Positions 46,938 through 55,998 of a stretch of DNA of 64,000 bases are shown in pieces. Every line of letters begins with the position of its first letter. Positions within the stretch are counted from its first letter, which is position 1. The translations under genes and the position numbers were made by a program. The notes under the pieces are model-generated. The model saw only the letters and a list, made by a program, of their open reading frames with translations. It ran no database searches and was not told where the DNA came from. Source of the stretch: an uncultured Thermoguttaceae bacterium (GTDB lineage: Bacteria; Planctomycetota; Planctomycetia; Pirellulales; Thermoguttaceae); contig CALKER010000005.1 in the NCBI GenBank assembly GCA_938084835.1, positions 1 to 64,000 of the forward strand, read 5' to 3'.

Positions 46938-48908
46938 ATGGGTAATGTCGAAGTACTTTTCCCCGAACTTATCTCGCTCTTTTCGGAGTGGCTTGAGGAA
47001 ATTCGCTCAGAATCGACCCGCTCATTCGCGGAAAACCTGGTGCCGGTAATGCATCGCGTGGCCAAAATCGCGCCCTTGGAAGCTGTGTGGTTTGTGAGTC
47101 ACGAACCAGCTCGCCGGGAAGTACGCCCGATCATTGGTGGGGGGCGGTTGCCACAAATCTTGGTGGATGACGTGGCCGAAAAAGGGGAGGTGATTTCCCG
47201 GGGAAACTATGTGGGAATTCCGGTAGGACAAAGGGGGGTTCCGGCCGGGGTACTGGTTTTCCAAGTTAGTGACGAATGGGCCGGGAAAGAAGGACAGAGG
47301 CTTGGGGCTATCCTCCGCGGCATTTTGCAGGCTATTTGGGAGTACGTGGGGCTGAATAAGCGAGTCTCCCGGCAGCAACGGATCGTCGAGGCGGCGCAGC
47401 GGTGGATCACTCTCCGGGATTGGTCCCAACTTTTTGAAGATATCGCCACTTCGGCTACACGAATCCTCGGCTGCGAGCGGGCCACCATCTTCTTGTGGGA
47501 CCGTCGGGCCAAATTGCTGATTGGTCGGCCGGCCCTCGGCGTTCCTGGTGGCCAGTTGGTCCTACCGGATGACCGTGGCATCGTTGGCCGGGTGATCCGA
47601 AGCGGTCAACCGGCTCGGGCAGATTCGGAAGTGGAGCCGACAGCTATTGACCGTTCGGTGGACCGGCGGCTGGGGTTCCGCACGCGCAATGTCTTATGCG
47701 TTCCTCTTTGCGGGAAGCAGGGTCTCCAAGGGGCTTTTGAAGTCTTGAATAAACAACAGGGAACTTTTGACGAGGACGACGAACGCACTTTGGTAGAGAT
47801 TGCCGGCTTTGCCGCAGCGGCCTTGGAAAACGCGCAGGAGCACCAAGCTTTACTGGCCACCACCAACCAATTTATTTCCGAAGCAGCCGCCGAGGTAGAG
47901 ATGGTCGGCGAAAGCGCAGCGATTGAAAACATCCGCCGACTCATTCGCCGGGTTGCGGATACCGACCTCACAGTGTTGATTCTTGGGGAAAACGGCACGG
48001 GCAAGGAGGTGGTGGCACGCCTTATCCACTTTAACAGTCAGCGACGGCGATTTCCTTTCTTGGCGGTCAACTGCGCGGCGATCCCCGAGGCCTTGGCTGA
48101 AAGTGAGCTCTTCGGGCATGAGCGCGGAGCTTTTACCGATGCTGTTCAGACCCGACCGGGCAAGTTTGAGCTGGCGGGCAAAGGCACCCTCTTCTTGGAT
48201 GAAGTCGGGGAGTTAAGCCTTGCCTGTCAAGCGAAATTACTCCGCGTCCTCGAGGAGCGAATGTTCGTGCGGGTGGGCGGAAGTACACCTCTCCCCGCGG
48301 AGGCCCGAGTCATCGCTGCTACCAACCAAGACCTTAGCGAGCTGGTTCGCAGCAAGCGGTTTCGCGAGGATTTGTATTATCGGCTCAACGGAGTGGTCAT
48401 TGAGGTTCCGCCGCTGCGCGCTCGCAGGGAGGACATCATTCCCCTGGCACGGCACTTCCTGCACAAGTTTTGCACGCGGGCTCGGCGGCCAACTCTGCAG
48501 TTGACCCCCGCGGCCGAAGAGTTTCTCACCAGTTATTCTTGGCCGGGTAATGTCCGCGAACTGCGCAACGCGGTAGAGCGACTTACTTATCTGGTGACAA
48601 GTGACGTCGTCGATGTGGATGACCTGCGGTTCCTAGTCGGGGCGCCAAGGACACAAGGAATTCGCTTCGATAGACAAGCCGCAGCCGATATGACCGGGCC
48701 TCTCCCACCTAGTTGGGGTGAATTTGCCTCCGCAGGATTGGCCGAAGCCACTTGGGAATTCCAGCGCCGGCTGATAGCCCAAGTGCTGACAGAGACCGGT
48801 GGCAATCTCACTGAGGCGGCCCGACGGTTACGGCTTCACCGATCCAATTTTTACCGAAAACTCCGCCAGTTGGGCATGTCGCTCCCCCAACTTAAAAGAA
48901 AAACTTAG
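46938..48908 (+). CDS. Sigma-54-dependent activator with GAF domains
   Basis: A 656-residue regulator. An N-terminal GAF-like region (about 20-150) and a clearer GAF domain (about 165-305, [20 protein letters not shown]) are followed by the AAA+ domain. This has Walker A GENGTGKE (about residue 351), GAFTDA in place of the usual GAFTGA loop (about 396), Walker [12 protein letters not shown] and the arginine-finger region [12 protein letters not shown]. It ends in a Fis-type helix-turn-helix ([20 protein letters not shown], about 627-646). It would sense a small ligand and open sigma-54 promoters. It is divergent from etfB. The ribosome binding site is weak. Confidence 0.92.
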   Translation: MGNVEVLFPELISLFSEWLEEIRSESTRSFAENLVPVMHRVAKIAPLEAVWFVSHEPARREVRPIIGGGRLPQILVDDVAEKGEVISRGNYVGIPVGQRGVPAGVLVFQVSDEWAGKEGQRLGAILRGILQAIWEYVGLNKRVSRQQRIVEAAQRWITLRDWSQLFEDIATSATRILGCERATIFLWDRRAKLLIGRPALGVPGGQLVLPDDRGIVGRVIRSGQPARADSEVEPTAIDRSVDRRLGFRTRNVLCVPLCGKQGLQGAFEVLNKQQGTFDEDDERTLVEIAGFAAAALENAQEHQALLATTNQFISEAAAEVEMVGESAAIENIRRLIRRVADTDLTVLILGENGTGKEVVARLIHFNSQRRRFPFLAVNCAAIPEALAESELFGHERGAFTDAVQTRPGKFELAGKGTLFLDEVGELSLACQAKLLRVLEERMFVRVGGSTPLPAEARVIAATNQDLSELVRSKRFREDLYYRLNGVVIEVPPLRARREDIIPLARHFLHKFCTRARRPTLQLTPAAEEFLTSYSWPGNVRELRNAVERLTYLVTSDVVDVDDLRFLVGAPRTQGIRFDRQAAADMTGPLPPSWGEFASAGLAEATWEFQRRLIAQVLTETGGNLTEAARRLRLHRSNFYRKLRQLGMSLPQLKRKT

Positions 48909-49010
48909 CGCGGACTAGGGTGTCCAACCGGAAAACACATCTGGTCCCACGATCCTACCGACAAGTCCAACGATCATCCCGAGAGCATCAGAAGAAGCCA
49001 TCGGCCGGCA

Positions 49011-49964
49011 TTAATTTCGGAAGGGCTTGGGCCGCCACAAGCGGAGCAATCCCCGGGGAGCTTTTAGCTCATAACCGTACTCTAACAGTTCAGCACTCAC
49101 CTTTTGCACCAATTCCCCAGCGGTGTTGAATTCCATGGTGGTTTGGCTGAGTATTTCCCCGGGTATCTCTGGGCTGATGGTGGCGAGGGTGATTCGCGTT
49201 CCTTGCGGCGTTTTTTGGGACATCTTCACTTGATAGGTATCCTGAATCAGCCCCAACAGCCGACAAGACCGTCCAACCACCTCCCAAACTTGGGAGCCAA
49301 CCTCGGTCCCGTCGTCAGTCTTAAAAACCTTGGATTCCCGACGATAAACGTAGGGTGGGGTGGCTCCGTAATAAACTGTCAGCTGGGTTTTAGTACTTGT
49401 GCCCTCCACCTGAAGTCTTTGCACCCGGCAGGGGAGCGTCCTCCCTAGAAACTGAATGGTAACTTCCTTGTCTTCCACAAGCTCAATTGCCTGATCAAGG
49501 GCCGCCCCGTGAAAACCTTGACGGATTTGTCGCGCGACCACTGGCAGGGGTTTTCCCCCGGCGACGACCTTGGGCTCTACCAGCAGACTAACACCCTCCA
49601 AATCAATCCCAAGCAATGTGGTTTTGATCTCGGTCTCGGCGACAAGCTTTCCCCGATCGGAGTAACTTTCCGAAACCTCTTTAATAAGGGTCCACGCTCC
49701 GGGCTCGAATCGACCCCAGGGATGATGAATCCGTCGAAGATAATTGGCGGAAGAGCTCGTGGTCGGTTGGGAGAAACTGCTAAGACCATAGAAAAGCAAC
49801 GGGATAACCGCAGCCAATGTTTTTACACGACGAACCTGTTTGCCCCACTCTCGATGAGGCTCGGGCCCGGCGCGCATTTGCAAAGCGCGGGGGGGTTGCG
49901 ATGCACCGTCTGCCAGCGCATCTCTATTAGATCGGGAGAACGTGTTTGAGCGGGAGACGGACAT
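49011..49964 (-). CDS. Secreted protein of unknown function
   Basis: A 317-residue protein with GAGGA about 12 bases before the ATG. After a polar N-terminus of about 45 residues comes a hydrophobic signal or anchor (LAAVIPLLFYGLSSFS). The mature part is rich in beta strand, with a central pattern of IKTTLLGIDLEGVSLLVEP and LTVYYGATPPYVYRRESKVF, resembling periplasmic lipid- or ligand-binding barrels only in general composition. I do not recognise the family. The N-terminus before the signal is longer than normal, so the true start could be an internal ATG (residue 31). It is convergent with the sigma-54 activator, 102 bases apart. Confidence 0.7.
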   Translation of the reverse strand: MSVSRSNTFSRSNRDALADGASQPPRALQMRAGPEPHREWGKQVRRVKTLAAVIPLLFYGLSSFSQPTTSSSANYLRRIHHPWGRFEPGAWTLIKEVSESYSDRGKLVAETEIKTTLLGIDLEGVSLLVEPKVVAGGKPLPVVARQIRQGFHGAALDQAIELVEDKEVTIQFLGRTLPCRVQRLQVEGTSTKTQLTVYYGATPPYVYRRESKVFKTDDGTEVGSQVWEVVGRSCRLLGLIQDTYQVKMSQKTPQGTRITLATISPEIPGEILSQTTMEFNTAGELVQKVSAELLEYGYELKAPRGLLRLWRPKPFRN

Positions 49965-51228
49965 CAGCTTTGGTTTCCTCGCGGGCGGTAGGTGTCTTCG
50001 CTACCTACGAACAGTAAGGAAGTTTTCCCCGGTTGTTGAGTCTTGAATGTCCCCGCCCTGGTCACGTACCGATCCTTCACGTGTAGCAGTGCTGTACTAC
50101 TATTTTTCGCAGCGTTCGTCTTTAAATCGTACGGCGGCAGCTTGCAGCTTGTTGCGGAGAAATGCAGCCGCAAAAACACTCTCGGCCTCGGTGATCGGCA
50201 CCGCCGGCCTAGCTCAGGACACCCCCAATTATAAGCTTGCGCAGTTGCCAAACTAGCTGGCATTCTCAATTTTCTTCACTTATTTTCCCCATATTATTCC
50301 TCCCAATCCTCCCATCCAGCTAAAGCTTCCCATCTCGTGAATATATCGGTAAGTTAGCGAGTGTAGTAATCATCGGGAAGGTTTTCTCGAAATCTGGGAC
50401 TTCGGCAGCGCGGGGTCTAAGGGTACCCTAACGCGCTAAGCCAGTCCCGGCTGTCCGCCAGCGACACAATCTGCCACCGACCTAATCTGGCTGCTACTAG
50501 ATCACTTCGATTTGCCGAATTGAAGATTGGCATTGCATTAACTTTTCGAAATTGTTCCTTTTATTGTGCTAATTATGAAAAATCTTTGGTCTGGGTTGGC
50601 CTCCTTGAAGCTCGAGGTATACCCCCCAATTTTTCTTGGCTTCAGAACTACTACCTGGACTTCGAAAAGTTGAGCTTGATAAAGAGACAACCCCTCCCGG
50701 TGGATTCAATGACAACGATTTAGACGGTCGTTGTTAACATCTCGAGCACGATTTATTGGGATCCACCGGCGTTTTGAGCCGAATGTTTCTAGGATGCTGG
50801 ATTTGAATTCAGGATACTCGAAAGCATCCCCAGGAAGGACGGAGGGAACCATGGCCGGAGATTTTGCCTTAGCTTCCCAGATTGTACCCGATACGCCAAA
50901 CCTCCCCGCAGATGCCCTCTGATTCGGCTTGGCCTCCGGAAGGTAGCAGCATGGCTTGCAGGGGGATCGTTATTTTCGGAGTTCGGAGGGCAAAAGCTAA
51001 CATCGAGATATCGCGGAGGAAGCAGGCGGCTTATCAGGCTGTTTCGTCAAAGCGGAAATCCGATCCGGCAGAAACTGCGAAGCTATGTGCGGTTGATCAG
51101 ACGGGCTTCTCACCAACTGAGGCGATTAGGCCGACCGGCGGGGCGAGCTGTGAGACTTGGTCGCACTACATGCCTAAGATGTTCTGTGGCTGAGATGCTC
51201 TCAAGTTTCGCCGACGGAGCAAAGGCTT
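49965..51228. other. Spacer of 1.26 kb
   Basis: No supported gene or RNA. The region is AT-richer than its neighbours around 50270-50600. Confidence 0.45.
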
Positions 51229-51516
51229 TTATCGATAAGCTTGGACCGGAGGCTGGGCCAAGCCGCCAGCCACACCGAGCTGTGAGGCATGGGGAAATGG
51301 GTCCGCAGCCACCTGCTGACGAAAGCGTTGCTTCTCTTGCGTTTCCGTTGACCATCTGGTCAAGGATTCGCAAGAGAATCGTGGCTTCCGGAGCGAAAAT
51401 CCCGATTCGAATTGGGCCGAGCGACAACCGAACAGCGTCAACACAACAAGGATAATCGCGGCTCTGGCCAGACGATTTCGCACGGGGATAACGGTTGCAG
51501 GCGTAGGAAAAGTCAT
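51229..51516 (-). CDS. Probable small lipoprotein
   Basis: A 95-residue frame with a basic start, a hydrophobic run and a lipobox-like LTLFGC at about residue 31, followed by a short polar mature part containing VAADPFPHASQLG. Tiny lipoproteins with a DPFP-type tail are, to my memory, common in planctomycetes. No clear ribosome binding site is seen at the ATG, so a GTG at 51483 is possible. It lies 280 bases downstream of another small probable lipoprotein on the same strand. Confidence 0.5.
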   Translation of the reverse strand: MTFPTPATVIPVRNRLARAAIILVVLTLFGCRSAQFESGFSLRKPRFSCESLTRWSTETQEKQRFRQQVAADPFPHASQLGVAGGLAQPPVQAYR

Positions 51517-51651
51517 GGTGGTTGGGCAGCCCTTTTTATTTCGACTGCGGCCGTAAGCTTAGAAAGCCGGAAAAATTTCCGACGGATAATACCCAAAGAC
51601 TCCGGCCTAACAACTGATCGGTCTCGAACCAGCGATTTCAGCCGATACGTT

Positions 51652-51696
51652 GAGCATTGATACCTCGAGCGTTGATCCCTGGGGCATTGATACGTC
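51652..51696. repeat. Three copies of a 15-bp unit
   Basis: GAGCATTGATACCTC, GAGCGTTGATCCCTG and GGGCATTGATACGTC are contiguous. They lie between the two small lipoprotein genes. Confidence 0.65.
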
Positions 51697-51797
51697 AACA
51701 GATCTTCGGGAGCCAGCCTCACATGCTGTTTTGACGCGCCTTATAGGCGGTCGCGGCGGCACTTATCTCACCTTCCGGAATACTGCCGATCCCGGCA

Positions 51798-52064
51798 TTA
51801 GGGTGTTATTCGCGGGAGCTTTAAAAAGTCATCTATTGTTTTGGGAGACCGCTCCTCCTTTTTTGCAAACAGGCGTGGCCACCACGACTTGTTGCTGGTG
51901 GGTTTCCCCGACTTTTGGCCGAAAGGCAAATGACTTCCGGGTCCCCGCGGTGATCGGCCGGAAGTTCCCGCACACCCGATCGGCATGACTGCAGCCGAAA
52001 AAAGCATAAGGGTGAGAAACATCCTTCGCTGGAAACGCCAATTTTTCCCTGCGTTATCCTCCAT
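51798..52064 (-). CDS. Probable small lipoprotein
   Basis: An 88-residue product if started at 52064 (or 74 residues from the ATG at 52022). It has Arg-rich residues, then a hydrophobic run with lipobox-like PIGC (FLTLMLFSAAVMPIGCAG), then a short basic and Ser-rich tail ending PKTIDDFLKLPRITP. The tail resembles the conserved end of small planctomycete lipoproteins as I remember them. The start is unclear and the frame runs back to 52184. Function unknown. Confidence 0.5.
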   Translation of the reverse strand: MEDNAGKNWRFQRRMFLTLMLFSAAVMPIGCAGTSGRSPRGPGSHLPFGQKSGKPTSNKSWWPRLFAKKEERSPKTIDDFLKLPRITP

Positions 52065-52976
52065 GGCTTGGATCGACTCTCGTTTCGCGCTGGAAGCCTT
52101 AAACATGTGGACTTTCCCTGAGGATGCCCGAGACGGCGGGGCTTGCTTCCCGAAGCTGCTTAGCGCACGGGGTTGGGAGCCCACGCCTCAGAGCTCCTAC
52201 TTTGGGGGAGACCGAGCTCCCCAATTCGTTGCCTCTCAAAGTTTGTAGCTTTTATGCAGCGATTGGCCTTTGCGGCCCATTACTCGCAAGTGACAGGTAG
52301 CAGTTTTTCGTTTTGCCGACCAGCTGACCGGTGGACTATCGAAAGGTTTTTGCTCGACCTTGATCCATCGGGTTACTCTATTCCCCCTTTTTTTGAGTGG
52401 CACAACTCTGCCACAGGTATGGCTGAAAGGTCAAAGGTTTCCCGCGAGTAAGCTAATTTGGGCGTTTGTCGAACCGGTGTTTAAACCGCTGGCCCCACGG
52501 GCCCGAGAGGTCTGCCGCTCTCCATCTCCCTGACCTTAAGCCCGCGATGAGTCACTGGAAAACCGGGTTGAGTGTTGGAGAATTTGCTGTCCGAAGGCCT
52601 TCGGTGTAAAGACCGATTTTGTTTTCGGTACCCGTTTGAGGAAGAGCCGAAAAAGTTCGCAACAGGAAAACGGCACAGCAAGAGCAATCGGGACTCTGAG
52701 GAAAAGGGGACTAAAAGATAGGAGGCGACGGCTGCGCCATCACAGCGGGTGGCGAATCCCCCTCGGCCGTCCCTAAATGTCCCGTTTATTCGCAGTTCGG
52801 AGTATTTCCCCCCTTTATTGGGCCTCGCCAACTGTGGCTCGTCCAACACGGTCCCCCGCGGAGTACTTCGCCCACATTGGGTTTTTTCGAAGTTATTCTT
52901 TATCGGCCCGATGACAATTCCCAAATAGGAGCCAGAATTTCAGAACTGCCCTGCCCAGTGGTGGGTACGCGACGGT
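52065..52976. other. Spacer of 0.9 kb
   Basis: No supported gene; frames here are not protein-like. Confidence 0.4.
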
Positions 52977-53684
52977 TTACGCCCTAAGTGGATTGCTGAA
53001 GATAACCCCACGCTCCTTGAGGAAACCGATGACCTGATCTGCCAGCTCCGCCGGCGAAAATCGGACGGTATCAAGCCGTAGTTCGGGCGCTTCAGGCGGT
53101 TCGTAGGGGTCATCGATCCCGGTAAAGCCCTTCAGCTGGCCGGCGCGGGCCTTTTTATAAAGCCCTTTGGGATCGCGGGTCTCACACACCTCTAGAGGTG
53201 CATCCAGGAAGACCTCGATAAAATCGCCCGGCCGGAGGCTGGCGCGCACCCGATCCCGATCTCGGCGGTAGGGACTAATAAATGCCGTTATTGCGATCAC
53301 ACCGGCTTCGCAGAAAAGTTTGGCCACAGCTCCGATTCGCCGTATATTCTCCTCCCGATCTTGAGCCGAAAATCCAAGGCCGAATCGACGTGCAAACTCC
53401 TCCCCATGAATGGGGGCAAGCATCTGAGGACTTGCATTCAGACCGTGCCTGATGTTGTCACCGTCTAAAACGAAACTGTGGCATCCCAGGGCAAAAAGTT
53501 TGTGATCAAGCACGTTGGCAAGGGTGCTTTTACCACTTCCACTCAGGCCGGTCAGCCAAATGACGCACCCGCGGTGCCCGTGAAGACGTTCTCTTTCCTG
53601 CCGGGATACGGCATGCTCGTGCCAATGGAGAATGACCGCCTCGGGATCGTGCTGCAATGTGAGGACCTCCAAATCGTCCGTCAT
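52977..53684 (-). CDS. cysC: Adenylylsulfate (APS) kinase
   Basis: A 235-residue kinase that makes PAPS from APS and ATP. It has the P-loop GLSGSGKSTL, the DGDNIRHGLN motif, the RRIGAVAKLFCEAGVIAITAFISPYR region and the FIEVFLDAPLEVCETRDPKGLYKKAR stretch, all diagnostic. About 35 N-terminal residues precede the usual core. No ATP sulfurylase or PAPS reductase is nearby, so the product could feed sulfation as well as sulfate assimilation. The ATG at 53684 is preferred; a TTG at 53696 is in frame. Its leader holds a 17-bp duplication. Confidence 0.94.
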   Translation of the reverse strand: MTDDLEVLTLQHDPEAVILHWHEHAVSRQERERLHGHRGCVIWLTGLSGSGKSTLANVLDHKLFALGCHSFVLDGDNIRHGLNASPQMLAPIHGEEFARRFGLGFSAQDREENIRRIGAVAKLFCEAGVIAITAFISPYRRDRDRVRASLRPGDFIEVFLDAPLEVCETRDPKGLYKKARAGQLKGFTGIDDPYEPPEAPELRLDTVRFSPAELADQVIGFLKERGVIFSNPLRA

Positions 53685-54470
53685 TAACTTTCCCAAGGGA
53701 GGATTGTCCTATCTCAAGGGAGGATTGTCAAATACTTGACAAACTTAGTAGTTAAAGTTTGGAGAAATGGTTTCGGTGAGGGAATTTCGCACCCGTAACT
53801 TTTACCGCTGGCCCCAGTTTTTCCGTACCCCAAGGCCTTTCGCTGAAGACCTCGAAGCAAAAAGTTTAGGAAAATTGGTGGGTTGTCACAATCTCGACTG
53901 GCGATGCCCGCCCTAAGGAGACTTTGACCACCGTTTGGGCCTTGGGGGGAGCCTGCCATCAAGCTGTCTGCTTTTCCGTGGGGTCTGGTGAAGTAGCCCA
54001 AGGGCCCGGCAGTCACATTTTCGTGCGTAGGATGATTTGCTCTGTAGGATATCCTTTAGGTGGATTCTTTACGTCCGATAGGACTTTCCCTTCACATCCT
54101 AGGCACTTTCGCACCCCGGGCGACCGCCAAGGCCCAGTTTGAAAATCCCCAGGGAAAAGCCCCCTGGCAACCGGAGGAAGCCGACATTACCGGAGTAAAA
54201 ATTCAGCTAATTCAGCACACTGGCAAGGTCCACTTTTTTCACCAAGCAGAACGACAGTCCTTTGCGGCGGCCTGAAAAACGCCACCATTAGGCTCATTTT
54301 GCCGATCTTATACGAGATTCAAACTTCACCATGTGAGGGTCATAAGCGAGCAAACTTTCATTTAGCGCACGGAATTTAACGTGGCTGACAGTCCCAAATC
54401 CTTACTTTGTAAAGGGACAAACCAGCTCGGAATCGGCGGCGTTGGAAGCACACAGCTCTAACCTTACCGA
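53685..54470. other. Divergent spacer before the aldolase promoter
   Basis: About 0.8 kb between divergent cysC and fba. No gene is supported. The cysC leader duplication lies at 53692. Confidence 0.45.
53692..53729. repeat. Duplication in the cysC leader
   Basis: CCCAAGGGAGGATTGTC (53692) recurs as CTCAAGGGAGGATTGTC (53713), 21 bases apart. Read in the cysC (minus) sense each copy contains CCTCCC, complementary to a ribosome binding site. Confidence 0.65.
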
Positions 54471-54499
54471 GTGACGCATTCGTGGAAATCTGCTAGAAT
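54471..54499 (+). promoter_or_regulatory. Candidate sigma-70-type promoter for the aldolase gene
   Basis: GTGACG (54471-54476) and TAGAAT (54494-54499) are separated by 17 bases. This would give a leader of about 185 bases before the aldolase ATG. Confidence 0.4.
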
Positions 54500-54522
54500 G
54501 TTTCGTCGAGAATAGTTGCTGT

Positions 54523-54684
54523 CGGGCGCGGCGCCCGGCGGGCCGTATAGGATGGAGCAAAAATCTTAGTCGGAAAGGGAACTTTGTCTCTGGAAGCCCT
54601 CTCATGGGGCATAGAGGGAGCCAGACTGTTCCCTAGGGAATAATTCCGGTCAAGGCTGCCTCCCCGTGGAAGGCAGCCGGGAGG
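54523..54684 (+). promoter_or_regulatory. Structured leader of the aldolase gene
   Basis: Three elements precede the start: a GC hairpin CGGGCG-CGG-CGCCCG (54523-54537), a perfect palindrome TTCCCTAGGGAA (54629-54640), and a hairpin GGCTGCC/GGCAGCC (54654-54660 and 54672-54678). The last one ends exactly where the ribosome binding site GGGAGG (54679-54684) begins. Confidence 0.45.
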
Positions 54685-54689
54685 GTTTT

Positions 54690-55673
54690 ATGAGAGTTTC
54701 AACCAAAGAATTTTTCAAGCATTGTTATGGCAGGTACGCCATTGGCGCGTACAACATTAACAACCTCGAGCAGGCGGTGGGCCTTTTCCGTGGTAACCTG
54801 GGCAAAATCAAGGCCAATACGGATCCGGTCAATCAGGACGTGGCGGCGCCGTTCATCCTGCAGATTTCGCGGGGGGCTCGGTCTTACACTGATAAGCGGT
54901 TCCTAGAGGCCATCGTGCGGGCGGCCGAGGAGGTCTTCCCCGAGGCGATTTTCGCCGTGCATCTCGATCATGGTACGGAAGAAGTGTGTTATGACTGTAT
55001 CGACAGTGGCTTCTACACTTCGGTGATGATCGATGCCTCGCACGAGCCATTTGAGAAAAATATCGAAATCACTCGTCGTGTCGTAGAGCGGGCCCACGAG
55101 AAAGGAATTGCAGTGGAGGCTGAGCTCGGCCAATTGGGCGGGGTAGAGGAGGATGTGGTCGCCGACGTGAAGCTCACAGACCCCGACCAGGCCGCCGAAT
55201 TCGTGGAGCGAACCGGGTGCGACTCCCTGGCTGTGGCCATCGGAACCTCTCACGGGGTGGCAAAGTTTGTGGGGGCTCAGGGGGTTCGCTTCGACCGCTT
55301 GAAGGAAATCCAGCGGCGGCTTCCGCCAGGATATCCCTTAGTCATGCACGGCGCCAGTGCAGTTCCCCGCGAATGGGTGGAACGAATTAACCGCGCGGGC
55401 GGGGCCCTAAAAGACACGAGCGGTGTGCCTGAAGAGCATTACTTCAAAGCAGCCGAGATGGGCGTCTGTAAAATCAACATTGACACGGACGGCCGGTTGG
55501 TGTGGTGTGCTATCTACCGGGAGTCGTTCCGCGATAAGCCAGAAGATTTCGATCCGCGCACGCCTGGCAAGACCTTTATGGCGGCTTATGCCGAGTACAT
55601 CATTCACAAAAACAAGATGTTAGGCTCGGCGGGCAAGTTAGAAGAGCTGCGAAAGTTTCTTGCCCAGGCATAA
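54690..55673 (+). CDS. Class II fructose-bisphosphate aldolase
   Basis: A 327-residue zinc-dependent aldolase that splits or joins fructose 1,6-bisphosphate in glycolysis and gluconeogenesis. Family motifs in order: YAIGAYNINNLEQA, the metal site AVHLDHG, SVMIDASHEPFEKNI, the second-Glu stretch VEAELGQLGG, GTSHGVAKF, VMHGASAVP and CKINIDTDGR. The ATG at 54690 is chosen because GGGAGG lies 5 bases upstream; an in-frame GTG at 54666 would place the ribosome binding site inside the coding region. A terminator lies about 220 bases downstream. The wording is that of a less common class II subgroup, and a tagatose-bisphosphate or related sugar-phosphate substrate is not excluded. Confidence 0.92.
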   Translation: MRVSTKEFFKHCYGRYAIGAYNINNLEQAVGLFRGNLGKIKANTDPVNQDVAAPFILQISRGARSYTDKRFLEAIVRAAEEVFPEAIFAVHLDHGTEEVCYDCIDSGFYTSVMIDASHEPFEKNIEITRRVVERAHEKGIAVEAELGQLGGVEEDVVADVKLTDPDQAAEFVERTGCDSLAVAIGTSHGVAKFVGAQGVRFDRLKEIQRRLPPGYPLVMHGASAVPREWVERINRAGGALKDTSGVPEEHYFKAAEMGVCKINIDTDGRLVWCAIYRESFRDKPEDFDPRTPGKTFMAAYAEYIIHKNKMLGSAGKLEELRKFLAQA

Positions 55674-55998
55674 GCGGTTCTCAGGCGGGGACGGTTGCGA
55701 TTCCAAGCCCAAAGCCCTTGGGGGGTGGCAGCGGAAGGCTCTCCCCATCGCACCTTCGAGTGTTGTCACTGGGCTCTCTGCTTCCGGTGCCGGCCGACAG
55801 ATGGCACGTATTCCTAAACTTGCGTACACGTACCCTTGCGAAGGTTAACTATGTTGGCCTAAGCGATCTTGCCTGGGCACACATGGCCGAAGGATCCCTC
55901 CAAAGCGGAGGGATTTTTATTTCGGCCTTACCGAGAAAAGAAGTTGGTGCCGGAACCTCACGAAAGGCTCGTTCCGGGGCTCATTAATCGCGGGGCTT
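55674..55998. other. Spacer between convergent genes
   Basis: About 325 bases between convergent fba and the AmmeMemoRadiSam fusion. It contains the aldolase terminator. Confidence 0.4.
55894..55922 (+). terminator. Intrinsic terminator downstream of the aldolase gene
   Basis: ATCCCTCC-AAAGC-GGAGGGAT is an 8-bp stem with a 5-base loop, followed by TTTTATTT. It has textbook form and points along the plus strand. Confidence 0.75.

Noticed and set aside
54666..54689. Earlier GTG start for the aldolase
   Set aside because: It would place the strong ribosome binding site GGGAGG inside the coding region; the ATG at 54690 has ideal spacing and begins family homology.
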